NCBI RefSeq assembly: GCF_022179385.1
Contig: NZ_BPQS01000018.1
Span: 1 to 64,000 of the forward strand
Direction: 5' to 3'
Source of the DNA: Methylobacterium longum
GTDB lineage: Bacteria; Pseudomonadota; Alphaproteobacteria; Rhizobiales; Beijerinckiaceae
Length of the DNA stretch: 64,000 nt
Shown here: piece after piece, positions 8,825 through 18,249 of the stretch
How the letters are laid out: the number at the start of each line of letters is the position of its first letter
Numbering within the stretch: the first letter of the stretch is position 1
Position numbers and translations under genes: made by a program
The notes under the pieces: generated by a model
What the model was told of the DNA's origin: nothing
The model's database searches: none
What the model saw: the letters and a program-made list of their open reading frames with translations, nothing else

Positions 8825-11800
8825 ATGCCCGCCCGTCAGGCCGTCTTCACCATCTCCCGCGGCGTCCCGTTCCTGCCGACGCTCGCCGCCGCGCTCCTCT
8901 CCGGGCGGCTCGTCGGGCCGGTGGCCGACGACCCGCTGGCGCTCGCCGCGGTCACCATCTACCTGCCGACCCGCCGCGCCGCCCGGGCGCTCGCCGCGAT
9001 CCTGGCCGACAGCCTCGGCCGGGACGCGCCCGGACAGGCCACGCTTCTCCCCCGGATGATCCCCCTCGGCGAGGCCGACGAGGCGGAGCTCGACCTCGCC
9101 GCCGAGCCGCTGCTCGAGGACAACGCCGACCCGCTCAGCGTCCCGATGCCGCCGCTGGAGCGCCGCCTGATCCTCGCCCGCCTCGTCCAGGCCTGGGCCA
9201 AGACCGTCGACCGGACCCTGCTGCCGCTGGACGCCGAGGTGCCGTTCCTGGTGCCGTCCTCCCCCGCCGACGCGGTCGGGCTCGCGGGCGATCTCGAGCG
9301 GTTGATGGACGCCCTCACGGTCGAGGGCCTGCCCTGGTCGGAGATCGGCGCCGCCGTCGAGGCCGAGTATTCCCGCTACTTCGGCCTGACCCTCGACTTC
9401 GTGAAGATCGCCGCGGAGAACTGGCCCAAGCTGCTGGCCGAGCGGGGCCTCGCCGATCCCGTCGCCCGCGCCCGCGGCCTCCTCCTCGCCGAGGAGCGGC
9501 GCCTGTCGCGCAGCGCCACGCCGGATCCCGTGATCGTCGCGGGCTCCCTCGGCTCCGTTCCCGCCACCGCCCGCCTGATCGCCGCCGTGGCGAAGCTGCC
9601 GCGGGGCGCCGTGGTGCTGCCGGGCCTCGACCTCGACCTCGACGCCGCCGGCTGGGACGGCATCGACACCGGCGAGGGCTTCTCCCGCGTGATCGCCCAC
9701 GGCCATCCGCAGGCGGTGCTGCACCGGTTGCTCGGGCCGGAGAACCTGAACCTCGACCGCGCGGCGATCGTCGCCCTCGACGAGCCCGATCCCGGCCAGG
9801 CGGCCCGGGCAGCGCTGCTGTCGCAGGCCCTCCGACCGGCCGACACCACCGACGCCTGGGCTGCCCTGGACCCGGAGGCGCGCGACGCCACCGCGCGCCA
9901 CGGCCTCGACGGGGTGGCGCTCGCCGAGGCCGCCGACGAGCGCGAGGAGGCGCTGGTGGCGGCGGTGGCGCTGCGCGAAGCGCTCCAGACGCCCGGCGCC
10001 ACCGCGGCCCTGGTCACGCCCGACCGCGGACTCGCCGGCCGGGTCGCCGTCGAACTGCTGCGCTGGGGCATCGTGGCGGAGGATTCCGCAGGGCTGGCGC
10101 TCGCCGGCAGCCCGGCCGGCCGGCTGGCGCGGCTCGCGGCCGAACTCGCCGCCGACCTCGCCCGCGATCAGGCGGACGCGATCCCGGCCCGGCTGATCGC
10201 CCTGCTCGCGCACCCGATGGTGCGTCTCGGCCTGCCGCGCGCCGACGTGGTGCGCGGGGCCGCGGCCCTGGAGATCGGCCTGCTGCGCGGTCCGGTCCCG
10301 GCCGCGGGCTTCGGCGGCCTGCGCGATGCCCTCGCGGCCGAGCGCGCCGGCCCACCCGAGCACCGGCCCCGGGCCAAACGCCGCCTGAAGGACATCGACT
10401 GGGAGCTGGCCGTCGACCTGCTCGACCGGCTGGACCTCGTGTTCCGGGACTTCCCAGGTCCGGACGGCGCCGGGGATTGCGACCTCGTCACCACGGCCGC
10501 GCGTCACCGGGAGGCCTGCGACCGGCTGATCGCCGGGCCGGAGGACGCCCCCGAGGAGAACATGGACGGGTCCCTGTCCTGCCTCGACGCCCTGTTCGAC
10601 GACCTGGAGATGGCCGAGCCCGGCCTGATGCCGGGGCGGTTCGACGATTACGCTACCTTCTTCACGGCGCTCGCCCGCGAGCGAACGGTCGCCTGCACGG
10701 GCGAGGCGCCGCATCCGCGGCTGCGGATCCTCGGCCTGCTGGAGGCGCGCCTCCTGTCGGTGGACCGGGTGGTGCTCGGCGGCCTGGACGAGGGCGTCTG
10801 GCCGGTGCGCACGCTGACCGACGCGTTCCTCAACCGGCCGATGCGTGAGCGGGTCGGCCTCAACCCGCCAGAGCGCCGCATCGGCCAGATGGCCCACGAC
10901 TTCGTGCAGGCGCTCGGCTGCCGGGACGCGGTGATCACCCGCGCGCTGAAACGCGAGGGCGCGCCGACCGTGCCGTCACGCCTGATCCAGCGCCTGCGCG
11001 CGCTCTCGGGCGACACCCGGTGGGAGGCCGTGCTGGAGGCGGGGCGCCGCTTCACCGACTGCGCGGCCCGGCTCGACGCGGCCCCGCCGCAGCCTCGGCT
11101 GAAGCGCCCCGCGCCGAAGCCGGATCCGGCCCTGTTCCCGCGCTCGCTCAGCGTCACCGAGATCGAGACGCTGGTGCGCGACCCCTACAGCATCTTCGCC
11201 CGCCACGTGCTCGGGCTCGATCCCCTCGACCCCCTGGCGGCCGCGCCGGGCGTCGCCACCCGCGGCTCGCTGGTGCATGACGTCTTCGCGGAATTCGCCG
11301 GCCGCCATTCCGGGGGCCTGCCGCGGGATCCGGCGGAGCGGCTGCTCAACCTCGCGGTGAACGCCTTCGCCGATATCGAGGCCAAGTATCCGAACCTCTA
11401 CGCCGAGTGGTGGCCGCGCTACGAGCGCATGGCCTCGTCCTATCTCGATTGGGAGGCGCAGCGCCGGCCCGGCCTGACCCGGGTGTTTCCCGAGGTCTCC
11501 GGGCGCTGGGTGATCCCGATGGGGCGGGAGACCTTCACGCTGCGCGCGCGGGCCGACCGGATCGAGATGCGCCCCGACGGCACCGCCTGCATCGTCGACT
11601 ACAAGACCGGCGCGCCGCCCTCGGGGAAGATGATCTTCTCCGGCTTCTCACCGCAGCTCACCCTGGAGGCGGCGATGCTGATGCACGGCGCCTTCGCGGA
11701 TCTGCCGGCCGTGACGGCGACGCCGGACCTGCTCTACGTCCACGCCTCGGGCGGCCGGAAGCCGTTCCTGCCGATCCCCGTGAAGCCGCCCCGGGGTGAG

Positions 11801-11989
11801 GCGCGCGACGTCCCGACGATCGTGGCCGAGCACGCCCAGCGCCTGCGGGGACTGGTCGCCCGGTTCATGACCGGCGAGGCGGCCTACACGGCCCGGCCCT
11901 ACCCGCAATTCGCGAGCAAGTACGGGGCCTACGATCACCTCGCCCGGGTGCTCGAATGGTCGTTGGCCGGGGAGGAGGGCGGGGAGTAA
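8825..11989 (+). CDS. addB: Double-strand break repair protein AddB
   Basis: A 1054-residue protein of the alphaproteobacterial AddB type, the partner of AddA in the helicase-nuclease that processes double-strand DNA ends for recombination. The N-terminal half is the inactivated UvrD-like helicase region. The C-terminal PD-(D/E)XK nuclease is clear: RARADRIEMRPDGTACIVDYKTG at roughly residues 902-924 with the catalytic D-x-K, then the QLTLEAAML helix. The ATG at 8825 gives MPARQAVFTISRGVPFL, the usual start. AddA normally lies immediately downstream in the same operon; here the next gene is on the other strand and unrelated, so addA must be elsewhere or absent. A palindromic repeat lies 42 bases past the stop, consistent with a rearranged junction. 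Length and family are firm. Confidence 0.95.
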   Translation: MPARQAVFTISRGVPFLPTLAAALLSGRLVGPVADDPLALAAVTIYLPTRRAARALAAILADSLGRDAPGQATLLPRMIPLGEADEAELDLAAEPLLEDNADPLSVPMPPLERRLILARLVQAWAKTVDRTLLPLDAEVPFLVPSSPADAVGLAGDLERLMDALTVEGLPWSEIGAAVEAEYSRYFGLTLDFVKIAAENWPKLLAERGLADPVARARGLLLAEERRLSRSATPDPVIVAGSLGSVPATARLIAAVAKLPRGAVVLPGLDLDLDAAGWDGIDTGEGFSRVIAHGHPQAVLHRLLGPENLNLDRAAIVALDEPDPGQAARAALLSQALRPADTTDAWAALDPEARDATARHGLDGVALAEAADEREEALVAAVALREALQTPGATAALVTPDRGLAGRVAVELLRWGIVAEDSAGLALAGSPAGRLARLAAELAADLARDQADAIPARLIALLAHPMVRLGLPRADVVRGAAALEIGLLRGPVPAAGFGGLRDALAAERAGPPEHRPRAKRRLKDIDWELAVDLLDRLDLVFRDFPGPDGAGDCDLVTTAARHREACDRLIAGPEDAPEENMDGSLSCLDALFDDLEMAEPGLMPGRFDDYATFFTALARERTVACTGEAPHPRLRILGLLEARLLSVDRVVLGGLDEGVWPVRTLTDAFLNRPMRERVGLNPPERRIGQMAHDFVQALGCRDAVITRALKREGAPTVPSRLIQRLRALSGDTRWEAVLEAGRRFTDCAARLDAAPPQPRLKRPAPKPDPALFPRSLSVTEIETLVRDPYSIFARHVLGLDPLDPLAAAPGVATRGSLVHDVFAEFAGRHSGGLPRDPAERLLNLAVNAFADIEAKYPNLYAEWWPRYERMASSYLDWEAQRRPGLTRVFPEVSGRWVIPMGRETFTLRARADRIEMRPDGTACIVDYKTGAPPSGKMIFSGFSPQLTLEAAMLMHGAFADLPAVTATPDLLYVHASGGRKPFLPIPVKPPRGEARDVPTIVAEHAQRLRGLVARFMTGEAAYTARPYPQFASKYGAYDHLARVLEWSLAGEEGGE

Positions 11990-12030
11990 CCGTCCTCCTT
12001 GCTGCGATATATCCCGCCCGCGCCCGCATT

Positions 12031-12127
12031 CTGAGGTGAGGAGCGCAGCGGAGGCCTCGAAGGAGGCTTCCAGATGCCGCTGCGATCCCTGGAGCCCGCC
12101 TTCGAGGCGGCCTCGCCGCGCCTCAGG
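12031..12127. repeat. Palindromic intergenic repeat element
   Basis: Two arms of about 43 bases form an imperfect inverted repeat. The left arm begins CTGAGGTGAGGAGCGCAGCG; the right arm read on the minus strand begins CCTGAGGCGCGGCG. Both contain CCTCGAAGG and end near CTCCAG. It resembles the dispersed CTGAGGTG...CCTCGAAGG palindromes seen between genes in Methylobacterium and relatives. A shorter, partial match (CACCTCAGGCTCAGCGCG...CTCCTTCGAGG) occurs before lon at about 55007-55047. Confidence 0.6.
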
Positions 12128-12160
12128 ATAAGGGCGCAGGTGGGAGGCGGCTGCTAGATC

Positions 12161-13390
12161 TCAGAAGAACGCCTGCAGCCCCGTCTGCGCCCGGCCCAGG
12201 ATCAGGGCGTGGACGTCGTGGGTGCCCTCGTAGGTGTTCACCGTCTCGAGGTTCTGGGCGTGGCGCATCACGTGGTACTCGCCCATGATACCGTTGCCGC
12301 CGTGCATGTCCCGGGCGGTGCGGGCGATATCCAGCGCCTTGCCGCAATTGTTGCGCTTGATCAGCGAGATCATCTCGGGCGCCATCTTGCCCTCGTCCAT
12401 CAGCCGCCCGACCCGGAGTGAGGCCTGGAGACCGAGGGTGATCTCGGTCTGCATGTCGGCGAGCTTCTTCTGGACGAGCTGCGTCTGGGCGAGCGGCCGG
12501 CCGAACTGCTTGCGCTCCAGCGTGTAGCGGCGGGCGCGGTGCCAGCAATCCTCGGCGGCGCCCATGGCGCCCCACGAGATGCCGTAGCGCGCCCGGTTGA
12601 GGCAGCCGAACGGCCCCTTGAGCCCGGAGACGTTCGGCAGCAGCGCGTCCTCGCCGACCTCGACCCCCTCCATGACGATCTCGCCGGTGGTGGAGGCGCG
12701 CAGCGACAGCTTGCCCTTGAGGGTCGGCGCGGACAGGCCCTTCATGCCCTTCTCGAGCACGAAGCCGCGGATCGCGCCCTCGTGGGCGTCCGACTTCGCC
12801 CAGACCACGAACACGTCCGCGAAGGGGGCGTTCGAGATCCACATCTTGGCGCCGGAGATGCGGTAGCCGCCGTCGATCTTCTCGGCCTTGGTCTTCATGC
12901 CGGCCGGGTCCGAGCCGGCATCCGGCTCGGTGAGGCCGAAGCAGCCGATCCACTCGCCCGAGGCGAGCTTCGGCAGGAATTTCTTGCGCTGCTCCTCCGA
13001 GCCGTAGGCGTGGATCGGGTACATCACCAGGGAGGATTGCACGCTCATCATCGAGCGGTAGCCGGAATCCACCGCCTCGACGGCGCGCGCCACCAGCCCG
13101 TAGGCGACGTAGGAGGCGCCGGCGCAGCCGTACTCCTCGGGCAGGGTCACGCCGAGGAGACCGAGCTCGCCCATCTTCCGGAACAGGCCCGGATCGGTCT
13201 TCTCGTCGGCGTAGGCCTCGACGATCCCGGGCAGGAGCTGCTCCTGCGCGAAGCTCTGGGCGACGTCGCGGATCGCCCGCTCGTCCTCGGTGAGCTGGTC
13301 CTCCAGGAGGAACGGGTCATCCCAGACGAAGCTCGGGGAGGCCGGGGCCGACGGGGAGGCGCTGCCCGGGGGGCGCATCGGGGCGTTCAT
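12161..13390 (-). CDS. gcdH: Glutaryl-CoA dehydrogenase (acyl-CoA dehydrogenase family)
   Basis: A 409-residue soluble flavoenzyme that oxidises and decarboxylates glutaryl-CoA to crotonyl-CoA in lysine/tryptophan breakdown. Acyl-CoA dehydrogenase blocks occur in order: [20 protein letters not shown] (FAD and substrate contact, about residue 149), [36 protein letters not shown], and the catalytic-base segment [12 protein letters not shown] with Glu at about 388. The Ser/Thr-rich first 20 residues are not conserved. The start follows GGCGAGGA at a normal distance. GcdH rather than a general acyl-CoA dehydrogenase is favoured by the NTYEGTHD and [15 protein letters not shown] blocks. It stands alone, without electron-transfer or CoA-transferase partners nearby, convergent with addB. 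Confidence 0.9.
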   Translation of the reverse strand: MNAPMRPPGSASPSAPASPSFVWDDPFLLEDQLTEDERAIRDVAQSFAQEQLLPGIVEAYADEKTDPGLFRKMGELGLLGVTLPEEYGCAGASYVAYGLVARAVEAVDSGYRSMMSVQSSLVMYPIHAYGSEEQRKKFLPKLASGEWIGCFGLTEPDAGSDPAGMKTKAEKIDGGYRISGAKMWISNAPFADVFVVWAKSDAHEGAIRGFVLEKGMKGLSAPTLKGKLSLRASTTGEIVMEGVEVGEDALLPNVSGLKGPFGCLNRARYGISWGAMGAAEDCWHRARRYTLERKQFGRPLAQTQLVQKKLADMQTEITLGLQASLRVGRLMDEGKMAPEMISLIKRNNCGKALDIARTARDMHGGNGIMGEYHVMRHAQNLETVNTYEGTHDVHALILGRAQTGLQAFF

Positions 13391-13503
13391 GGGGATTCCT
13401 CGCCTGAGAGGGGTGCGTTGGGCTTCGAGAGCCGGTGCTTGTGCCTACCCTAGACCCGCGGGGCGCGGCGTCCAACGCTCCGGGTGACGCGGAGGGCCGG
13501 GCG

Positions 13504-14448
13504 TCATGCCCGCCCGAGGAGCATGAGCCACGCCACGGTCGTGACCGGCGCCAGCAGCGTCGAGACCAGCACCGAAGCCGCGACCATGCCGGTCTCCGTC
13601 CGGTAGCGCGCGGCCAGCAGGTAGGCGTTGATCCCGACCGGCATGGCGGCGAACAGGGTCGCGACCCCCGCGTAGGCCGGCGGCATCGAGAACACGTGGA
13701 AGGCCAGGATCCACACGGCCAGCGGGTGCAGGAGGTTCTTCAGGAGCGCGATCACCAGCGCGCCCTTGAGGTCGAACAGCACCCGGTAGCGCTTCAGGCC
13801 GGCACCCAGCGCCACCAGCGCGCAGGTCGAGGCCGTGCCCGCGAAGGCGTCGATCAGCGATCGCGCGATGCCGGCCGGGGCGAGACCGAGACCCTTCATG
13901 GCCATGCCGATCAGCAGCGCCAGGAAGATCGGGTTCCGCAGGAGTACGAGGACGAGCCCGCGGATCCGCGCCAGGACCGGCAGGCCGGAATCGGATTCGA
14001 TCAGGAAGGTGGCGCTGCCCATCATCAGCGGCAGATGCACGGCGAGCAGCATGAACAGCGGGAAGGCGCCGGCCTCGCCGTAGGCCTGGAGGATCATGGG
14101 GACGCCGACGAACACGGTGTTCGACTGGCTGGCCGCGAATCCGTGCAGGATGGCGCCCCGCCGCTCGATCCCGGCCCGCCGGCGGGCGATCAGCGTGCCG
14201 ACGAACCACGAGATGCCGGCACCGCCGAAATACGCGACCCAGTAGGACCACGCCACGGTCCCGTTCATCCCGGGCTTCGTCAGCGTCGCGATGATCAGCG
14301 CCGGGACGGCGACCGCGAAGACGTATTCCGACAGGCCGTCGCTCACCTTGTCGGAGAGCAGCCCCGCGAGCGCCGCGCCCCAGCCGATCAGGACGATCCC
14401 GAAGATCGGAGCGATGATGGCGAGGGCGTTCACGGTTCCGGTCGGCAT
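13504..14448 (-). CDS. AEC family transporter (auxin efflux carrier-type permease)
   Basis: A permease of about 314 residues with ten predicted helices, matching the AEC/Mem_trans family. Visible family features are the N-terminal APIFGIVLIGWGAA, GFAASQSNTVFVGVPMIL in the middle (about 100-117), and the C-terminal AMPVGINAYLLAARY. Bacterial members export or import small carboxylates such as malate or malonate; the substrate here is unknown. The ATG at 14448 is the probable start; an upstream ATG at 14475 is in frame, and neither has a strong binding site. It follows gcdH on the same strand after a 113-base gap and is probably transcribed separately. Confidence 0.85.
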   Translation of the reverse strand: MPTGTVNALAIIAPIFGIVLIGWGAALAGLLSDKVSDGLSEYVFAVAVPALIIATLTKPGMNGTVAWSYWVAYFGGAGISWFVGTLIARRRAGIERRGAILHGFAASQSNTVFVGVPMILQAYGEAGAFPLFMLLAVHLPLMMGSATFLIESDSGLPVLARIRGLVLVLLRNPIFLALLIGMAMKGLGLAPAGIARSLIDAFAGTASTCALVALGAGLKRYRVLFDLKGALVIALLKNLLHPLAVWILAFHVFSMPPAYAGVATLFAAMPVGINAYLLAARYRTETGMVAASVLVSTLLAPVTTVAWLMLLGRA

Positions 14449-14533
14449 GCGGGGCGGGAGGCCCGCCCATAGCACGCACCGGAACCCTCCGGCGCCGGCG
14501 CCGGGAGAATGGGTCGCCGGCGCGCCGCGTCGC

Positions 14534-15004
14534 TTACTTCTTGTCCAGCACCTTCATCGGGTCGACCCGCTGGCTCGCGGGCGGCTCCTTGGTCAGGTTG
14601 GTGCCGCTCTCGCGCTGCGCCTTCACGTCCTGCGGGGAACCCGGGCCGCCCACCGCCCGGCCGCCCGCGTCGCTCTGCGTCGGCACCGTGCCGGAGGCGA
14701 GTTCGAGGCACGTCACCATCTCGACGTAGGACGGATAGCCCCCCGCCTTGAACTGGTCCTGGCACTGCCGCTTGGCCGCGGGCGAATAGGTGGCCCAGTG
14801 GCGCTCGGCCTCCTTCCTGGCCTCCCGCTCGGAGCGGAGGCAGCCGTCGTAGTTGGCCTGATCGCTGATGCTGGTGTTGGCCACCTGGGACGACCGGCAG
14901 GTCTTCTCGACGTCGAGGGTCGGCACGGCGTCGGCCCGGGCGGCCGGCGCCAGAATGAGGAGCGCGAGACAGCCGGGGACCATCGCGCGGAAACGAGTCG
15001 TCAT
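14534..15004 (-). CDS. Secreted hypothetical protein
   Basis: A 156-residue protein of unknown function. From the ATG at 15004 it has a Sec signal peptide (MTTRFRAMVPGCLALLILAP, then AARA before DAVPTLDVEKTC). The mature part holds four Cys (TC, DGC, QC, TC) in spacing that would suit two disulfides, followed by a Gly/Gln-rich, probably disordered tail ending KVLDKK. A longer in-frame start at 15055 would bury the signal peptide and is less likely. Periplasmic location is inferred from the signal. No family is recognised beyond a general resemblance to small Methylobacteriaceae periplasmic proteins. Confidence 0.7.
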   Translation of the reverse strand: MTTRFRAMVPGCLALLILAPAARADAVPTLDVEKTCRSSQVANTSISDQANYDGCLRSEREARKEAERHWATYSPAAKRQCQDQFKAGGYPSYVEMVTCLELASGTVPTQSDAGGRAVGGPGSPQDVKAQRESGTNLTKEPPASQRVDPMKVLDKK

Positions 15005-15097
15005 GTCGTAGGGCTCGCGATCTGTGGCGCTCTGCGCCGACGGAAGTGCCGGCACAACGCGCCAGAACCGGGTTCGGCACCACGGGGTTTTCGCGGT

Positions 15098-16300
15098 TCA
15101 GCCGCCATGCGCGCCGCGCAGCGCCCGATCGAGGTCCTCGTACAGGTCGTCCGTGTCCTCGATGCCGGTGGACAGCCGCAGCAGATCCGGCGGGCAGGGG
15201 CTGCCCGGACCTTCCACCGAGGCGCGGTGCTCGATCAGGCTCTCGACGCCGCCGAGCGACGTCGCCCGCTTCCACAGCCGCACCCGCGCCGCGGTGGCGA
15301 TGGCGCCGGCCTCGCCGCCGGCGACCCGGATCGACAGCATGAAGCCGAACCCGTCCCGCATCTGCCGGCGGGCGACCGCGTGTCCGGGATCGTCGGGCAG
15401 CCCCGGATAGAGGACGCGGGCGACGTTCGGATGCCCGCTCAGGCGCTCGGCGAGCCGCAGGGCACCGGCCGCCTGCGCGGCCGCGCGCAGGTGCAGGGTC
15501 CGGAGCGAGCGCATCAGCAGGTAGGCCTCGAACGGCCCGAGGATGCCGCCGCTGCCCGCCCGGATGCTCCGGATCCGCTCCCAGAACGCGTCCGTCCGCG
15601 CGCCCGCCAGCACGCCCGCCACCACGTCGGAATGGCCGTTGAGGATCTTGGTGGCCGAGTGCATCACGATGTCGGCGCCGCATTCCAGGGGGCGCGTGTG
15701 GACCGGCGAGGCGGCGGTCGAATCGACGGTGAGGCGCGCGCCCGCCGCGTGGGCGATCCCGGCCGCGGCGGCGATGTCGGTGATCGTCCAGAGCGGGTTG
15801 CCGGGGGTCTCGATCCAGACGAGCTTGGTCCGGCCGGGCTCGATGGCGGCCCGCAGGGCGTCCAGGTCGTCCGTGTCCACGAAGGTGAGCGCGAGGCCGC
15901 GCCGGGGTGCCTCCTCGCGCAGCCAGCGCTTCAGCGCCCAGTACATGACGGTGCCGGCCACCACGTGGTCGCCGGGCTCCAGGGCGCCGAACACCGCCGT
16001 CGCCGCCGCCATCCCGGAGCCGAACAGCAGGGCTCCGGCCCCGGCGCCCTCCAGCATCGCCAGGACGGATTCGGCCTCGCGCACCGTGGCGTTGTCGGGC
16101 CGCGCGTAGCTGTAGCCGGAGCTGTAGCCGTTGTCGGGATCGCGGATGAAGGTGGTGGAAACGTGCAGCGGCATCACCACCGCCCGGGTCTCGGGCTCGA
16201 TCCGGCCCATCGCCTGGGCGGCGCGGCTGCGCCGGGTGAAGTCCGGCGCGGCGTCGCCCTGGCTATCCGTCGGCCCCTGCGGCGCGTTAGGCTGTGACAT
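15098..16300 (-). CDS. Cystathionine gamma-synthase-like PLP enzyme (trans-sulfuration family)
   Basis: A 400-residue PLP enzyme of the Cys/Met metabolism family. The PLP lysine is at about residue 218 in MHSATKILNGHSDVVAG, the family signature. Other blocks are HVSTTFIRDPDNGYSSGYSYARPDNATV and IETPGNPLWTITDI. The Asp segment reads VDSTAASPVHTRPLECGADIV, where most members have VDNTFATP. The reaction could be gamma-synthase, gamma-lyase or O-acyl-homoserine sulfhydrylase; sequence alone does not settle it. The C-terminal TSLGGVESLIEHRAS is normal. The ATG at 16300 is chosen because upstream codons translate to an Arg/Gly/Pro-rich shadow. No methionine or cysteine genes flank it, and the TspO gene runs divergently 110 bases away. 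Confidence 0.85.
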   Translation of the reverse strand: MSQPNAPQGPTDSQGDAAPDFTRRSRAAQAMGRIEPETRAVVMPLHVSTTFIRDPDNGYSSGYSYARPDNATVREAESVLAMLEGAGAGALLFGSGMAAATAVFGALEPGDHVVAGTVMYWALKRWLREEAPRRGLALTFVDTDDLDALRAAIEPGRTKLVWIETPGNPLWTITDIAAAAGIAHAAGARLTVDSTAASPVHTRPLECGADIVMHSATKILNGHSDVVAGVLAGARTDAFWERIRSIRAGSGGILGPFEAYLLMRSLRTLHLRAAAQAAGALRLAERLSGHPNVARVLYPGLPDDPGHAVARRQMRDGFGFMLSIRVAGGEAGAIATAARVRLWKRATSLGGVESLIEHRASVEGPGSPCPPDLLRLSTGIEDTDDLYEDLDRALRGAHGG

Positions 16301-16410
16301 CTGGCGATTCTCGGCGGATGGAGACGGGCGCGTGCCACGGCACGGGGGGCCCGGCAAGCCGCGCGCCCCCGGCCCCATTCTAAAGCCGCGCCCCGTGGAG
16401 ACGAACGACC

Positions 16411-16929
16411 ATGATTGCCGCCACACGCGTCCCCGAGGGGATGCCCCTGCCGCGCTGGCTGCGCCTCGCCGCCGCGATCCTGCCGGTGGCGGCCACCGCG
16501 GTCGTCGGCTCGGTGGCGACCCAGGCCGAGATCCCGGGCTGGTACGCGAGCCTGAACAAGCCGGTCTTCAACCCGCCGAACTGGGTGTTCCCGGTCGCCT
16601 GGACGCTCCTCTACACGATGATCGCGGTGGCGCTCTGGCGGCTCCTCGGCGCCAGGCCGGGCACCGGACCGGGCCGCCAGGTCTGGTGGCTCGCCCTGGC
16701 CGCCTTCCTCGTGCAGCTCATCCTCAACGCCGCCTGGACGCCGGTCTTCTTCACGGCCCACGCCATCGGCGCGGGGCTGATCGTCGTGGCGATGCTGCTG
16801 GTGATGGTGCTCTGGACGATCCGCCTGACCTGGCGGTTCGACCGGACTGCGGCCTGGCTCCTCGTGCCCTACGCCGCCTGGGTCGCCTTCGCGACGCTCC
16901 TCAACGCCGCGATCCTGCGGATGAACTGA
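16411..16929 (+). CDS. TspO/MBR family tryptophan-rich sensory protein
   Basis: A 172-residue inner-membrane protein with five predicted helices. The family hallmarks are clear: WYASLNKPVFNPPNWVFPVA at about residues 44-63, the NAAWTPVFF of helix 3, and YAAWVAFATLLNAAILRMN at the end. TspO proteins bind porphyrins and related tetrapyrroles; in photosynthetic alphaproteobacteria they modulate pigment gene expression. Methylobacterium makes bacteriochlorophyll, so such a role is possible but not shown here. The GTGGAGACGAACGACC upstream holds the binding site. It is a single gene between the divergent PLP enzyme and the convergent PsiE-like gene. Confidence 0.92.
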   Translation: MIAATRVPEGMPLPRWLRLAAAILPVAATAVVGSVATQAEIPGWYASLNKPVFNPPNWVFPVAWTLLYTMIAVALWRLLGARPGTGPGRQVWWLALAAFLVQLILNAAWTPVFFTAHAIGAGLIVVAMLLVMVLWTIRLTWRFDRTAAWLLVPYAAWVAFATLLNAAILRMN

Positions 16930-16955
16930 GCCCGCATCGAGCCCGCATCCCGGCG

Positions 16956-17483
16956 TCAGGACTCGCCGGCCGCCTTCTCCTCGCCGGCCGGTCGGCCGTC
17001 GTCGCGGGCGCGGTGGAGGAGGAAGATCGCGAAGACCATGGTGACGATCAGGCCCGCCAGCACCCCGAGCTCGATCATCGAGGCGTTGAACAGGGCCTGC
17101 TTCTCGGGCGACCAGTCCTTGGCGTGGGTGATCTCCGAGGATTGCAGGGTGATCACCAGCACCCGCCGGATCGACGCGATCAGGCCGACGATCAGGAACG
17201 GCTCGCAGGTCAGCGTCCCCGACCGCATCGACACCCGCACCGTGTGCAGGATCTCGATCAGCATCAGCAGGAACAGCAGCCGGTCGATCACCTCCAGGAT
17301 CTGCGCGGCGCCCCCGAGCGCCCGCATGGCCTCCCAGGTCAGCCCCGCGGCATCGACCAGCGCGATGAAGGCGGTGAGCGCCAGCAGGAGGCCGAGGGCC
17401 GCGTAGATCGCGTGCTCGGTGTGCAGGAAGATCGCGCTGGCGATCTTCGTCAAGCGTCCCTGTTCTTCTGATATGTCCGACAT
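16956..17483 (-). CDS. PsiE-like membrane protein (phosphate-starvation-inducible E family)
   Basis: A 175-residue integral membrane protein. Three or four hydrophobic segments surround the family motif FLIVGLIASIRRVLVITLQ (about 96-114). An N-terminal cytoplasmic stretch precedes the first helix, and a charged C-terminal tail follows the last. PsiE-like proteins have no established biochemical function; in Escherichia coli the gene responds to phosphate starvation. Two ATG codons lie side by side at 17486 and 17483; the GGGGGGA run is directly against the first, so the second is preferred. No phosphate genes are adjacent. Confidence 0.78.
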   Translation of the reverse strand: MSDISEEQGRLTKIASAIFLHTEHAIYAALGLLLALTAFIALVDAAGLTWEAMRALGGAAQILEVIDRLLFLLMLIEILHTVRVSMRSGTLTCEPFLIVGLIASIRRVLVITLQSSEITHAKDWSPEKQALFNASMIELGVLAGLIVTMVFAIFLLHRARDDGRPAGEEKAAGES

Positions 17484-17606
17484 CATTCCCCCCTGGAACA
17501 GGCCGAGACGATCAGCTTCGAGCGCGCGCGTCCAGTCCGGCCGTCCGTTCGGACGATCGATCGCGATGGATCGTGGCGTTAGGCCGCTGCCCCGGAAGAT
17601 CGGCCC

Positions 17607-18164
17607 TCAGTGGAAGAACGGCAGGGCGTGCGGCGCGAGGTAGCCGAAGCCGAGGAGCGCCGCGCCGGCGAGCCCGAGGAAGCCCCCCGCGAAGACCAGC
17701 ATGGCGATGCCGGTGATCACCTCCGCGGAGGCGAGCACGATCCCGATCTGGAAGGCTGCCGAGGCCAGCTCGTAATGGTGGTAGCGCAGGAGTGCGAGGT
17801 CGCGCCGCTCCTCCGACGCCCGCGCCTTCGCGGTCAGCTCCTTGCGGCCCTCGCCGGTGGCGGGCTCCGACTCCCACCGGGCCAGGGTCTTGGTCCACTC
17901 GGCGCGCTTGGCCGCGATCGCGTCCTGATTGGGCCCGGGGGGGAGGAGCGCCAGGGCCTCGTCGGCGGTCTTGAGCACCGTCGAGCGGATGGTGCGCGCC
18001 TGGAAGTAGGCCCACTGGTTCGCGGCCTCGACATTGGCGCCGATCGAGTCCGTCTGGGACGCCTTGCCCAGCGTCTCGCTGAAGGCGAGGAACAACGCCA
18101 GCACCGAGATCAGCAGCGCGACGCGCTTGTTCGATCCTTCGACAGCCCCGTGACCACCCGACAT
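17607..18164 (-). CDS. DUF4337 domain membrane protein
   Basis: A 185-residue protein resembling DUF4337 family members. It starts with a transmembrane helix at about residues 14-30 (RVALLISVLALFLAFSETLG), followed by a long soluble helical region beginning KASQTDSIGANVEAANQWAYFQ. A second hydrophobic hairpin is near the C terminus (about 136-180). The ANQWAYFQARTIR block and the Lys/Glu-rich helix are typical of the family. The function is unknown. It is the last gene before the RND pump operon on the same strand, but the 86-base gap and its own weak binding site do not show co-transcription. Confidence 0.8.
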   Translation of the reverse strand: MSGGHGAVEGSNKRVALLISVLALFLAFSETLGKASQTDSIGANVEAANQWAYFQARTIRSTVLKTADEALALLPPGPNQDAIAAKRAEWTKTLARWESEPATGEGRKELTAKARASEERRDLALLRYHHYELASAAFQIGIVLASAEVITGIAMLVFAGGFLGLAGAALLGFGYLAPHALPFFH

Positions 18165-18249
18165 CGTTCCGCAAATCCCCTGTGATTCGATGCGGCCGAG
18201 TCACAGCCCATCGCGGCGCCGCGCGCAATGCGCGAGCCGCCCTCCCTGC

